Part shown: positions 1-7,976 of the stretch, piece after piece | Layout of the letters: the number at the start of each line of letters is the position of its first letter | Position numbering within the stretch: position 1 is the first letter of the stretch | From: DUNY01 sp964520055 | Lineage (GTDB): Bacteria; Bacillota; Thermosediminibacteria; Thermosediminibacterales; Tepidanaerobacteraceae | Length of the DNA stretch: 13,337 nt | Reading direction: 5' to 3' | Assembly: GCA_964520055.1 (NCBI GenBank) | Contig: CAZFME010000060.1 | Coordinates: 1 to 13,337, forward strand | Notes under the pieces: model-generated | What the model saw: only the letters and a program-made list of their open reading frames with translations | The model's database searches: none | Told to the model about the DNA's origin: nothing | Position numbers and translations under genes: made by a program

Positions 1-767
1 ACTGAACCCGTATAATCCGTCAAACCAAATGTGAGCATCGTCGTTTTGTTCTTCAACTCTCGTTTTTTAACATCAAAAATCTCTCCGGAAAGAATTATTT
101 CACCGGTCCCCTTGATAGAGTTGCCTATAGGAACTGGATTGCCTGAAATTATTCTCCCTATTATATTGGGAGATAAAGCATTAATATTAGTCTCGGTATT
201 TCTAAATTCATTTTCCTTAAGTATGGACTCAATTATTTCCCTTTCCTCTTCGTAAACATCATATGTTTCTGCTTCAGTCTTTTCTTGGAAAACAACTTTC
301 AAGGGATAGCCCAATTTAATAAAATAATTTTCTATTATAGAACAAATTTTGTGTCCTTTTAAAAATTCTATCCCGCTGGGCTCTAAGTAAATATTCAAAC
401 AGTCTTTTTTTAATTCCCAGCGACTGTTTAACATCCATATCCTGCATGCTGGAATTTCAGTAAAAAGGCATTGTAAAAGGCCTTTCCAGGCTTTTGTTAC
501 CAGTCTTTGGCCTTTGTTCTCACCTTCTAGCTTGTCACAGTGAATTGATACACTCATAGTCTGTGGCAAATAGTAAGATATTATTTGGTTTATTTTTCTT
601 AAGATTTGCTCTGTTAGCACATCTTCTGATAGTAGAAAAATATCTAATTTTCTTTCTCGCTTTGAAACATCAGCTTTTTCTAATATGACATTCACCAGTA
701 TATTTTTTTCTTCCGTGCTAAACAGTTCTAAATCCTTTTTGTTGAATATCTGTTCAATCTTTATCAT
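1..767 (-). CDS. polC: DNA polymerase III subunit alpha, PolC type (N-terminal part, cut by window edge)
   Basis: This is the replicative polymerase of low-GC Gram-positives, and only its first 255 residues are in the window. I translated it by hand from the ATG at 767-765; the frame stays open to the left edge. The first ~190 residues are a poorly conserved N-terminal region. The last ~60 match the start of the PolC OB-fold region: a PVPIG segment, then SGEIFDVKKREL, then LTFGLTDYTGS at the very edge. The exonuclease and polymerase domains lie outside. The Shine-Dalgarno AGAGGGG sits 4 nt before the ATG. It is 34 nt downstream of the glycosyltransferase stop with no terminator between, so the two are probably co-transcribed. 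polC after proS is the usual order in Clostridia. Identity is by motif recognition; confidence is high. Confidence 0.9.
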   Translation of the reverse strand, partial: MIKIEQIFNKKDLELFSTEEKNILVNVILEKADVSKRERKLDIFLLSEDVLTEQILRKINQIISYYLPQTMSVSIHCDKLEGENKGQRLVTKAWKGLLQCLFTEIPACRIWMLNSRWELKKDCLNIYLEPSGIEFLKGHKICSIIENYFIKLGYPLKVVFQEKTEAETYDVYEEEREIIESILKENEFRNTETNINALSPNIIGRIISGNPVPIGNSIKGTGEIILSGEIFDVKKRELKNKTTMLTFGLTDYTGS

Positions 768-801
768 ATTACCCCTCTTGCGCCATAGAATAAAATTATT
801 T

Positions 802-1446
802 TTAATTGAATTTAAATTTTATAGCACTAAATAATATATCCCAATACATTTTTATTCGAGATAAAAGTCCTAAAAACACTCCCCTTTTCTCTTCTTTCAT
901 TACATGGGTTAGGTCTGGCAGATATATTTCTTGAACTTTTATTTTTTCTTTCTCAGCCATCAGAGTAAGGGCCATTTCAATACCATAGTCTTTTACTTTG
1001 TATTTTTCAAGCTTAGTGAAAGCAGATATGGAAATAACCCTCTGTCCTGACAAAAAAGGTGCAATTTTTTGGGCTAAATCAGTAGCCCCTCTACCTGACT
1101 TAAATATTCCTATGGTCATATCAGCTTTTTTATCAATAACAGGTTGTAGTAAATTCATTATATGCTCATCCTTTAATCCTATCAAATCTGCATCTAACAT
1201 TAGAATTATGTCAGCATCAGTATTTTTGACACCGGTCAAGACAGCATTTGTTTTCCCCTGATTTTTCTCAAGCTCAATTACTCGAGCATTATAAGACCTA
1301 GCTATCTTAGCGGTATTATCATGGGAACCATCACTGATAACAACAATTTCATCTATTATATCGATGGCAGATAAAGGTCTTAGAACATTACCTATGGTTT
1401 TTTCTTCATCATAAGCGGGTATTACTGCAGTTATTTTAATGGGCAT
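802..1446 (-). CDS. family 2 glycosyltransferase, soluble
   Basis: A 214-residue GT-A fold glycosyltransferase that transfers a sugar from a nucleotide-sugar donor; the acceptor is unknown. Visible motifs are the N-terminal VIPAYDEEKTIG (8-19), the DGS of VISDGSHDNT (39-41), the metal-binding DAD of LDADL (85-87), and SGQRVI (133-138) followed by YGIEMAL (154-160). The last pair is typical of the branch that includes glucosyl-3-phosphoglycerate synthase and dolichyl-phosphate mannose synthase-like enzymes. It has no transmembrane segment, so it is probably cytosolic or membrane-associated. The ATG at 1446 follows an AGGGTGG Shine-Dalgarno. The gene lies between proS and polC, which are often direct neighbours in Clostridia, and it seems to have its own promoter. 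The exact substrate cannot be read from the sequence; a compatible-solute or glycolipid role is only a guess. Confidence 0.82.
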   Translation of the reverse strand: MPIKITAVIPAYDEEKTIGNVLRPLSAIDIIDEIVVISDGSHDNTAKIARSYNARVIELEKNQGKTNAVLTGVKNTDADIILMLDADLIGLKDEHIMNLLQPVIDKKADMTIGIFKSGRGATDLAQKIAPFLSGQRVISISAFTKLEKYKVKDYGIEMALTLMAEKEKIKVQEIYLPDLTHVMKEEKRGVFLGLLSRIKMYWDILFSAIKFKFN

Positions 1447-1475
1447 AATACCACCCTCTACAAAAATTATTCAAC

Positions 1476-1511
1476 CACCTAAAATTTAGCACAGGTTTAA
1501 ATAAATTTCAA
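1476..1511 (-). promoter_or_regulatory. candidate sigma-A promoter for the glycosyltransferase and polC
   Basis: On the minus strand there is a -35 box TTGAAA (1511-1506), a 17-nt spacer and a -10 box TAAATT (1488-1483) preceded by TG at the extended -10 position (TGCTAAATT). The predicted start is near 1476, giving a leader of about 30 nt. It lies in the 212-bp gap between proS and the glycosyltransferase, the largest gap in this half of the window. I see no clear terminator after proS, so read-through from the upstream operon is also likely. Confidence 0.5.
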
Positions 1512-1658
1512 CAAAATCTGTATTTGTTTAACTACGGTATACAATTGAGGGGAAAATGGTATTTCGTCTCAATATCCGCTTTCTATCTTTATGTTTGTTA
1601 TTGGATATGCATTTATCGAAAACTTCAACTATATAACGGCCTACGATAGAAACTGGCA

Positions 1659-3095
1659 TCAATAAGCTTTCGCAAAATAAACGACTGTATCAGATTCCTT
1701 ATTGCATACAATACATCTTCCGGGGCTCGATTCTTCGGAAAAGGGAATACACCTGAGTGTAGCTCCGGTTTGTTCTTTTGCATTTTTTTCACATTCTATG
1801 CTCCCACACCAATGTGCTTTAATAAAGCCTCTTTTCTCATCTATGACTTGTTTGAACTCATCAAAATTGTTAACTTCCCTGATGTTTTTCTGCATAAATT
1901 TTTTAGCTTGATTAAACATGTTTTCTTGTATTTCGTCAAGTAAAGTCTTTAAGCGAGGAAGTAATTCGAGTTCACTGACAGCGGATTTTTCTCCCGTATC
2001 CCTTCTCACAAGAACAACCTGCCGTTTTTGAATATCCCTCGGACCGACTTCGATGCGAACAGGAACACCTTTCATCTCCCATTCGTTAAATTTCCATCCG
2101 GGTGTATATTCATCTCGATCATCAAGCTCAATCCGTATCTCATCTTTGAGGTTGGAATAAATCTCACTAACTTTATTTGACACCATTTCTGTTTGCTTGC
2201 CGGGAATCGGTACAATAACTGCTTGTGTTGGAGCAACATTGGGAGGAAGCTTTAACCCCCTGTCATCTCCATGAACCATTATGATAGCACCAATTAAACG
2301 AGTTGTCACTCCCCACGATGTTTGCCATACATACTTTAGTTTGCCATCCTGATCCAAGTAAGTAATATCATAGGCTTTGGAAAAGTGCTGACCTAAATTA
2401 TGAGATGTACCCGCCTGAAGTGCTCTTCCATCACTCATCAATGCTTCTATAGTATATGTCTTTGAAGCACCGGCGAATTTCTCATTATCAGATTTTTTTC
2501 CCTTTATTACAGGCAATGATAGATCTGCCTCTACAAAATCTCTATATACTTCAAGCATCCTTAAAGTTTCTTCTTCGGCTTCTTCTTGAGTTCGATGAAC
2601 CGTATGACCTTCTTGCCATAAAAATTCAGCGGTGCGCAAAAATGGTTTTGTGCTTTTCTCCCATCGAACTACATTGCACCACTGGTTTATAAGAACCGGC
2701 AGGTCTCGCCATGACTTTATCCACTTGGAATACATATTACATATTATTGTTTCAGAAGTGGGTCTTATCGCCAAACGTTCTGTTAACTCTTCTTGACCTC
2801 CGTGAGTAACCCATGCTACCTCTGGAGCGAAGCCTTCCACATGTTCGGCTTCTTTTTGAAGAAGTGATTCGGGAATGAAAAGTGGGAAATATGCGTTTTT
2901 ATGACCTGTAGCTTTAAACCGACGATCCAGCAATTGTTGCATATTCTCCCACAGAGTATAACCATAAGGCCTTATGACCATACAGCCTCTAACCGGTGAA
3001 TAGTCTGCTAGCTCAGCTTTAAGTATAACATCAACATACCATTGCGAAAAGTCCTCGGTTTTAGGTGTAATTTCCTTTACGTAATCATTTTCCAT
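1659..3095 (-). CDS. proS: prolyl-tRNA synthetase, archaeal/eukaryotic-type (ProS type 3)
   Basis: Charges tRNA-Pro with proline in the cytosol. It has 478 residues, and its architecture is that of the archaeal/eukaryotic-like ProRS: class II core, anticodon-binding domain, and a C-terminal zinc-binding domain ending in the conserved tyrosine (FAKAY). Class II motif 2 appears as the FLRTAEFLWQEGHT block and motif 3 as HGDDRGLKLPP. Cysteines 430, 435, 461 and 464 match the zinc-site spacing known for Thermus ProRS. The ~180-residue editing insertion (INS) of the common bacterial ProRS (about 570 residues) is absent. The ATG at 3095 is preceded by GAAAGGAG. It lies 35 nt after ispG in the operon, and there is no room for a T-box leader in that gap. 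Many Firmicutes have the bacterial form at this locus, so this may be a replacement. Confidence 0.95.
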   Translation of the reverse strand: MENDYVKEITPKTEDFSQWYVDVILKAELADYSPVRGCMVIRPYGYTLWENMQQLLDRRFKATGHKNAYFPLFIPESLLQKEAEHVEGFAPEVAWVTHGGQEELTERLAIRPTSETIICNMYSKWIKSWRDLPVLINQWCNVVRWEKSTKPFLRTAEFLWQEGHTVHRTQEEAEEETLRMLEVYRDFVEADLSLPVIKGKKSDNEKFAGASKTYTIEALMSDGRALQAGTSHNLGQHFSKAYDITYLDQDGKLKYVWQTSWGVTTRLIGAIIMVHGDDRGLKLPPNVAPTQAVIVPIPGKQTEMVSNKVSEIYSNLKDEIRIELDDRDEYTPGWKFNEWEMKGVPVRIEVGPRDIQKRQVVLVRRDTGEKSAVSELELLPRLKTLLDEIQENMFNQAKKFMQKNIREVNNFDEFKQVIDEKRGFIKAHWCGSIECEKNAKEQTGATLRCIPFSEESSPGRCIVCNKESDTVVYFAKAY

Positions 3096-3130
3096 AATAC
3101 TACTCCTTTCAAACTAGGTAACATAACTTT

Positions 3131-4204
3131 TCAATCGTTTACCATCTCTTTGATCTCTCGAACAAGCTCCGAAACTGCATCTTCCTCAGATACAGTCTTT
3201 ATTATCTCACCTTTCTTAAATATTGCAACCCTTTTTTTGCCACCTGCAATACCTATGTCAGCCTCTCTTGCTTCACCGGGGCCATTTACTATACATCCCA
3301 TAACAGCTACTTTTAATGGCTTTTTTATATAAGCCAATTTTTCTTCAATCTCTTTAGCTATATTAATTAAATTAATCTCAGTTCTTCCACAAGTTGGACA
3401 TGAAATTAAATTTATACCGCTTTCTCTTAAGTATAAACTTTTAAGTATTTCAAAGCCTACTTTGACTTCATCCAATGGCTTGCCGGTCAAGGATACCCTG
3501 ATCGTGTCACCAATTCCCTCATACAATAGAATTCCTAAACCTACTGAAGACTTTATCGCACCCTTTAGCAGCGTTCCAGCTTCCGTTATTCCTAAGTGTA
3601 AAGGGTATTCTGTTTTCAGAGACATCATTTTGTATGAGTATATACTTGAAAGAACATCGGAAGACTTAAGAGAGATAACTATATCCTTAAAGTCTAAATC
3701 CTCTAATATTTCTACATGTCGCAGAGCACTTTCGACCATCGCTTCAGGAACAGGTCCACCATACTTTTCAAGTAAATCCTTTTCCAAAGATCCTGAATTA
3801 ACTCCAATTCTTATGGGGGTTTGATAAGATTTGGCCATCTTGACAATCTTTCGGACTCTGTCAGTATCACCAATATTGCCGGGATTTATTCTTAAAGCAT
3901 CGACACCTTGCTTGATGGATTCAATTGCTAAACGATAGTCAAAATGGATATCTGCTACCAAGGGTATGTGAGTTTGCTTTTTTATATTAGATATGGCATC
4001 AGCACTTTCCTTGTCCGGAACTGCCACTCGAATAATGTCACAACCTGCGTCCTCTAAGGCATGTATTTGCTTTACAGTACTTTCTATATCATATGTTTTT
4101 GTATTTGTCATGGACTGAACGCTGATAGGGCTGTCTCCGCCGATACCAACATCACCAACCATAACTTTTTTTGATTTACGTCTTTTTTTTATACGAAAAT
4201 CCAA
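3131..4204 (-). CDS. ispG: 4-hydroxy-3-methylbut-2-en-1-yl diphosphate synthase (IspG/GcpE)
   Basis: Penultimate enzyme of the MEP isoprenoid pathway. It reductively opens methylerythritol cyclodiphosphate to HMBPP using a [4Fe-4S] cluster. At 357 residues it is the short bacterial form, with a TIM barrel in the first ~260 residues and the iron-sulfur domain after it. Cysteines 269 and 272 (SCPTCGRTE) and 304 (MGCIVNGPGE), plus Glu311, match the cluster ligands of E. coli IspG almost number for number. The N-terminal VQSMTNT segment is also characteristic. The start is TTG at 4204, preceded by a strong AAGGAGGAG with 5-nt spacing. Its product feeds the prenyl-diphosphate pool used by UppS in the same cluster. 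Dxr, the pathway enzyme normally encoded two genes upstream, is not here. Confidence 0.96.
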   Translation of the reverse strand: MDFRIKKRRKSKKVMVGDVGIGGDSPISVQSMTNTKTYDIESTVKQIHALEDAGCDIIRVAVPDKESADAISNIKKQTHIPLVADIHFDYRLAIESIKQGVDALRINPGNIGDTDRVRKIVKMAKSYQTPIRIGVNSGSLEKDLLEKYGGPVPEAMVESALRHVEILEDLDFKDIVISLKSSDVLSSIYSYKMMSLKTEYPLHLGITEAGTLLKGAIKSSVGLGILLYEGIGDTIRVSLTGKPLDEVKVGFEILKSLYLRESGINLISCPTCGRTEINLINIAKEIEEKLAYIKKPLKVAVMGCIVNGPGEAREADIGIAGGKKRVAIFKKGEIIKTVSEEDAVSELVREIKEMVND

Positions 4205-4221
4205 CGTGGCTCCTCCTTAAC

Positions 4222-4257
4222 CGTAAAAATTATAGCTTTGGAGCATATGTTTTTCTG
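4222..4257 (-). promoter_or_regulatory. possible internal promoter for ispG
   Basis: The rseP-ispG gap contains a perfect TATAAT (4234-4229, minus strand). The best -35 match 17 nt upstream is only CAGAAA (4257-4252, three of six). The predicted start near 4222 would give a leader of about 18 nt that carries the ispG Shine-Dalgarno. The -35 is weak and perfect hexamers arise by chance in AT-rich DNA, so confidence is low. Confidence 0.3.
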
Positions 4258-4263
4258 AATATA

Positions 4264-5289
4264 TTACATGTTCGGCCAAAATCGCCTTATTAAATCGAGT
4301 TCTCTTATATCCTTAAAAAATACTATTACCATCAAAAACATTAACAGGGCAAATCCGATGAAATGGATTAAGCCTTCTTTTTCCGGTTCGATGGGTTTAC
4401 CCCTTAAAAGCTCTAGTACCAAGAAAATCCCCCTACCACCATCTAAGGCTGGAATGGGAAAAATATTAAACAATCCCAAGTTTATACTTATAATGGCTGC
4501 TATATACAGCAGTTGAAAGATACCTACTTTTGCCGCTTCGCCTACTATATGGACCATACCCAATGGTCCCACCACATCTGCTTTTACTTTACCGCTTAAC
4601 ATCTGAGAAAGGCCCAGCAATATCATCTTAGAAATCCAAAAAGTCTTCTGAAATCCAAACTTAAGGCTCTTGCTTAAAGAATGTTTTACTACAACGGTTT
4701 TAATTCCAATAATTCCTCGCTGAGTCTCAGGTTCCAGCACTGTATCCACACTATATTCAATACAACTTCCTTCTCTAAGCACCGTAACAGTAATTTCCTC
4801 GTTTGGTTTATTGCTGATTAATTCTACTACTTCATCCCAAGAACCGACTCGCTTATTATCTATCGCATATATTTGATCTTTATCCTGGATTCCCGCCTGC
4901 TGTGCCGGTTCGCCGGAGATAACCGTTACTTGTGTGGTCGCAATCCCCGAAGAAAAACTAATAATCGCTAATAAAAGTACAGCCAAGCAAAAATTCATCA
5001 CCGGTCCTGCTAAAACTACTCCTATACGGGCAAAAACAGATTTATTGTTAAAAGCTCTGGGATCATTGGTTTTTGCATCCTCCCCTTCTAATCTTACATA
5101 ACCTCCAAAGGGAAGTATGCGAATAGAATAATCGGTCTCCTTTGATTTTATTCTGAGTATTTGCGGGCCAAAACCCAGACTGAATTCGTTGACCTTTATA
5201 CCAGACATTTTAGCAACAATGAAATGCCCAAGTTCATGAAAGAAAACCAGCATTCCAAAAACAATTATTGATGGCAGTAAAGTCTGCAA
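4264..5289 (-). CDS. rseP: RIP metalloprotease RseP (site-2 protease)
   Basis: Membrane-embedded zinc protease that cleaves transmembrane segments of anti-sigma factors or signal-peptide remnants. From the chosen start it has 341 residues. It shows a first membrane helix containing the zinc site HELGH (18-22), a conserved GFGP and PFGGYV region, one PDZ domain (roughly 120-190), and the third zinc-ligand motif NIFPIPALDGGRG with Asp near 283, followed by two C-terminal helices. I prefer TTG at 5289 because GGAAGGTG (5303-5296) lies 6 nt upstream and the protein then begins right before the first helix, as in the family. An earlier in-frame TTG at 5307 would add six residues but has no proper ribosome site. 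It lies about 20 nt after the permease stop, in the uppS-proS operon. Confidence 0.94.
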   Translation of the reverse strand: MQTLLPSIIVFGMLVFFHELGHFIVAKMSGIKVNEFSLGFGPQILRIKSKETDYSIRILPFGGYVRLEGEDAKTNDPRAFNNKSVFARIGVVLAGPVMNFCLAVLLLAIISFSSGIATTQVTVISGEPAQQAGIQDKDQIYAIDNKRVGSWDEVVELISNKPNEEITVTVLREGSCIEYSVDTVLEPETQRGIIGIKTVVVKHSLSKSLKFGFQKTFWISKMILLGLSQMLSGKVKADVVGPLGMVHIVGEAAKVGIFQLLYIAAIISINLGLFNIFPIPALDGGRGIFLVLELLRGKPIEPEKEGLIHFIGFALLMFLMVIVFFKDIRELDLIRRFWPNM

Positions 5290-5303
5290 TATTTTCACCT
5301 TCC
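5287..5303 (-). promoter_or_regulatory. ribosome binding site that decides the rseP start
   Basis: GGAAGGTG at 5303-5296, a 6-nt spacer, then TTG at 5289-5287. This overlaps the first codons of the longer possible frame beginning at 5307, so the shorter start is favoured. Confidence 0.65.
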
Positions 5304-5308
5304 GCAAG

Positions 5309-6388
5309 TCATACTTTTTTTGTAGATTTATATAATGGAGGTATTATTCCCGAATGAATCAGCGCCCTTACCACAACAACTACTAAAGGTCCAACAAATA
5401 ATCCCTTCCATCCAAATAGTTTTATCCCAAGATAAATGGAAACAAGTGTTAATAACGGATCTATGCCAAGATTTTGACCTATGACTTTAGCTTGCAGAAT
5501 TTGCCTACTTCCAATAATTATAATATATAATACCAATAAACCTATGGCAAGATTTGCATTACCGGCAATAATCAAATAAATTATCCATGGTATGAATATT
5601 AAACTGGGTCCAAGCAGAGGCATCATATCCAACAAGCCGCAAATTATCCCTAATGTGAGAGCGTATTCAATCCTTAAAACATAAAATCCTATAACGGTGA
5701 TAATTGTAGATACGAGAACCAAAGTTATTTGCGCTTTAATCAATCTGAAAAACGAAAAGACAAGTTCCAGTTGAACCGACTTTACCTTTTCATGTAATTG
5801 CTCAGGAAATAGGCTCCTTATTGCCTCTATAATCTTATCCCTGTCTTTGGTTAAGAAATAACTAAATAGGAATATAAATATTATTATAACAAAAATATTA
5901 ATAAATAAATTTGGGACTAACCCTATTTTGTTAACTAAAAAGCTATAAAAACTTGATAAGGACCCTGTGATTGTAGATAGTATTTGATTCAAGTTTGCTT
6001 TCAAATATACTAAAATATCTTCGGGAATCCTTGCAAAAAAGTTGGTTAGAAATAAGTATGCTTCATCCAGAATTGCATTGAAATAGCTTAGTTGAGATGG
6101 TAAAAAATTCACAAGTCTTGCAATTTCAAAAGTAAAACGTGCAACTATTAGCAAAGAAATGTAGCCTAACATGCAAAAAATTGCAGTTAGTACTACCGCT
6201 GTAATTACACCCCTGTCAAATCCTATTTTTTTTTCTAGAAAACTTACTGTAGGGTCAATCAATATAGCTATAATTATTCCGATAACCAATGGCAATAAAT
6301 ATTTCAAAGCTATTACAACAAAAATTGAAGTAAGGATTATGGCAATTATTAGAAAAATAATTGGGGTATAAGTGGTTTTTATCTTCAT
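5309..6388 (-). CDS. AI-2E family permease, YtvI-like, in the usual dxr position
   Basis: A 359-residue polytopic membrane protein of the AI-2E transporter superfamily (PF01594). It has hydrophobic segments at about 8-45, 60-90, 155-180, 220-290 and 305-342. The family signatures GLLDMMPLLGP (251-261), followed by FIPW, and KVIGQNLGIDPLLTLVSIYLG-type C-terminal text are present, together with the FSYFLTKDRD loop (175-183). The pattern resembles the sporulation membrane protein YtvI most closely. The true substrate of such proteins is generally unknown; autoinducer-2 export has been shown for very few. The ATG at 6388 overlaps the cdsA stop (ATGA), so translation is coupled, with AGGTGG 6 nt upstream. 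In most Clostridia dxr occupies this place. I am sure of the superfamily, less sure of the YtvI subgroup. Confidence 0.85.
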   Translation of the reverse strand: MKIKTTYTPIIFLIIAIILTSIFVVIALKYLLPLVIGIIIAILIDPTVSFLEKKIGFDRGVITAVVLTAIFCMLGYISLLIVARFTFEIARLVNFLPSQLSYFNAILDEAYLFLTNFFARIPEDILVYLKANLNQILSTITGSLSSFYSFLVNKIGLVPNLFINIFVIIIFIFLFSYFLTKDRDKIIEAIRSLFPEQLHEKVKSVQLELVFSFFRLIKAQITLVLVSTIITVIGFYVLRIEYALTLGIICGLLDMMPLLGPSLIFIPWIIYLIIAGNANLAIGLLVLYIIIIGSRQILQAKVIGQNLGIDPLLTLVSIYLGIKLFGWKGLFVGPLVVVVVRALIHSGIIPPLYKSTKKV

Positions 6389-7197
6389 GGAAGACCACCT
6401 TTTTGAAATAATATTTTAATATAAATATATGCCATGGGAAAAGAGAAAAGAGCACTGTCAAGTCTGTCAAGAATTCCTCCGTGACCGGGGATAATATTAG
6501 AAAAATCCTTAATCTTGCAATATCGTTTAATTAAGGATGCTGATAGATCACCAATTTGAGAAACAAGCCCAACTAAAATACCCAATATAATCGCATGTAT
6601 AGTTGTTATTTCTGGCAACAAACATGTTACAAATACAATACTTGCCACTACGCTGGATAAAACACCGCCTAAGCTTCCTTCCAAGGTTTTTTTTGGACTA
6701 ATATTTGGGGCTAAAGGTTTTTTTCCAAAAAAAATGCCGGTAAAAAAAGCTCCTGTATCACAAGCCCAAACTATAATAAATACCCACCAAGTTAGATTTA
6801 TTCCCTTTGGAAGATTTCTAACCAAAACTATACACATAAATAAAAAGGAAGTATATATAAATGCAAATACGCTAAAAACAGCATCAATAAGCCGGTTATG
6901 GTTATTATTTATTATATTATACAAAAACTCTAACATAAGCATCAAAATTATAAAAAAGTAAACCAAAATAAAATCAAATTTATAAAAGAAACTGACAAAA
7001 TATAATAGCACAACAGCAAAAACCGCACTTAGAAAAATGTTTATATGAATATTGATTTTTTTAAAGGCATTGTAAAGCTCATATATGGCACATATATTTA
7101 AAAGAGATATGCCGATATAAAATACCCAACCACCGGTATTTATAGTATATCCTAATATTATTATGCCGACAACAGCACTTATAATTCTTGTAAGCAT
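6385..7197 (-). CDS. cdsA: phosphatidate cytidylyltransferase (CDP-diglyceride synthase)
   Basis: Integral membrane enzyme that makes CDP-diacylglycerol from phosphatidic acid and CTP, the branch point for phosphatidylglycerol and related phospholipids. It has 270 residues and about eight hydrophobic segments. The family signature is complete near the C terminus (221-247): S..KR, then KD, then the PGHGGILDRLDS block with the catalytic aspartates. The middle block KKPLAPNISPKKTLEGSLGG is also typical. The ATG at 7197 is preceded by GCGGGTG. It begins 13 nt after the uppS stop and its own stop overlaps the next gene's start by 4 nt (ATGA), which indicates tight operon coupling. Confidence 0.95.
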   Translation of the reverse strand: MLTRIISAVVGIIILGYTINTGGWVFYIGISLLNICAIYELYNAFKKINIHINIFLSAVFAVVLLYFVSFFYKFDFILVYFFIILMLMLEFLYNIINNNHNRLIDAVFSVFAFIYTSFLFMCIVLVRNLPKGINLTWWVFIIVWACDTGAFFTGIFFGKKPLAPNISPKKTLEGSLGGVLSSVVASIVFVTCLLPEITTIHAIILGILVGLVSQIGDLSASLIKRYCKIKDFSNIIPGHGGILDRLDSALFSFPMAYIYIKILFQKGGLP

Positions 7198-7210
7198 GAA
7201 TTCACCCGCT

Positions 7211-7960
7211 TTATTTTTTTAGGCCTCCGAATCTTCGCTCTCGTCGCTGATAATCGTATATAGCTTGTAATAAATCTTCAGTCCTAAAATCCGGCCAATA
7301 TATTTCTGTAAACCATAGTTCGGTATAGGCTATCTGCCAGAGTAAGAAATTACTTATTCTTAGCTCACCACTGGGTCTTATTAGCAAATCCGGATCCGGC
7401 AGGTCTCGGGTATACAAACATTGCTCAAATAAGACTTCATCAATTTTATTGATACTTATTTTACCTTCTAAAACATCCCTACATATGTTTTTACAAGCCA
7501 ATATTATTTCTTTACGAGCACCATAATTTAGTACAATATTCAGTATAAGGCCGGAATTATTTTGTGTTTGCCGTATGCTTTTTCCTATTTGTTCAACAAT
7601 GCTATCGGGCAATTCCTGCCAATTTCCAGTTACTATAATTCTAACATGGTTTTTATGTAAAGTGTTGACTTCTTTTTTTAAATAATACAGCAGCAGATTC
7701 ATTATTGAATTTACTTCCTGAGTTGGTCTTTTCCAGTTTTCGGAGGAAAATGCGAACACACTTAGAACTTGAATATTTAGCTTATAACAATTACTTACAA
7801 TATCCTTAAGCGCTTCGGCTCCCGCCCAATGCCCTGCAATTCGTGGAAGCCCCTTTCTCTTTGCCCATCGTCCGTTGCCGTCCATTATTATAGCAATGTG
7901 TTTCGGTATTTTTTGCATGTCTATTTTTTCCACCGCGAGATTTGTATTATCCACAGGCAT
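7211..7960 (-). CDS. uppS: undecaprenyl diphosphate synthase (cis-prenyltransferase)
   Basis: Condenses isopentenyl diphosphate units onto farnesyl diphosphate to give the C55 lipid carrier for cell-wall synthesis. It has 249 residues, the family length. Motifs in order: HIAIIMDGNGRWAK with catalytic Asp27, GHWAG (43-47), FSSENWKRP (71-79), LNYGAR (144-149), LIRPSGELRISNFLLWQ (193-209) and TELWF (213-217), ending RRERRFGG. The ATG at 7960 has GAGGAGG very close to it (core spacing 1-4 nt depending on alignment). A second in-frame ATG at codon 15 lacks a ribosome site. The gene starts 16 nt after a strong intrinsic terminator hairpin, so its expression should depend on read-through or antitermination. 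Confidence 0.96.
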   Translation of the reverse strand: MPVDNTNLAVEKIDMQKIPKHIAIIMDGNGRWAKRKGLPRIAGHWAGAEALKDIVSNCYKLNIQVLSVFAFSSENWKRPTQEVNSIMNLLLYYLKKEVNTLHKNHVRIIVTGNWQELPDSIVEQIGKSIRQTQNNSGLILNIVLNYGARKEIILACKNICRDVLEGKISINKIDEVLFEQCLYTRDLPDPDLLIRPSGELRISNFLLWQIAYTELWFTEIYWPDFRTEDLLQAIYDYQRRERRFGGLKK

Positions 7961-7976
7961 TCCTCCTCTATATCTT

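Noticed and set aside
31..255. A plus-strand open frame of 74 codons at the left edge
   Set aside because: It lies antisense within the polC reading frame, has no ribosome site and no protein-like motifs.
998..1261. Plus-strand frame opposite the glycosyltransferase
   Set aside because: Antisense shadow of a clear gene with catalytic motifs on the other strand.
1561..1658. Terminator behind proS
   Set aside because: Only a short ATATCC/GGATAT pair far apart, with no T run following; not convincing.
3096..3130. A T-box leader for proS
   Set aside because: Only 35 nt separate ispG and proS; there is no space for a specifier stem and terminator/antiterminator pair.
3042..3824. Plus-strand frames of about 96 and 120 codons opposite proS/ispG
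   Set aside because: They mirror conserved codons of ispG and proS; no ribosome sites and no recognisable domains.
6255..6470. Minus-strand 71-codon frame overlapping cdsA and the YtvI-like gene
   Set aside because: Out of frame with both genes, whose ATGA junction and motifs explain the stretch.
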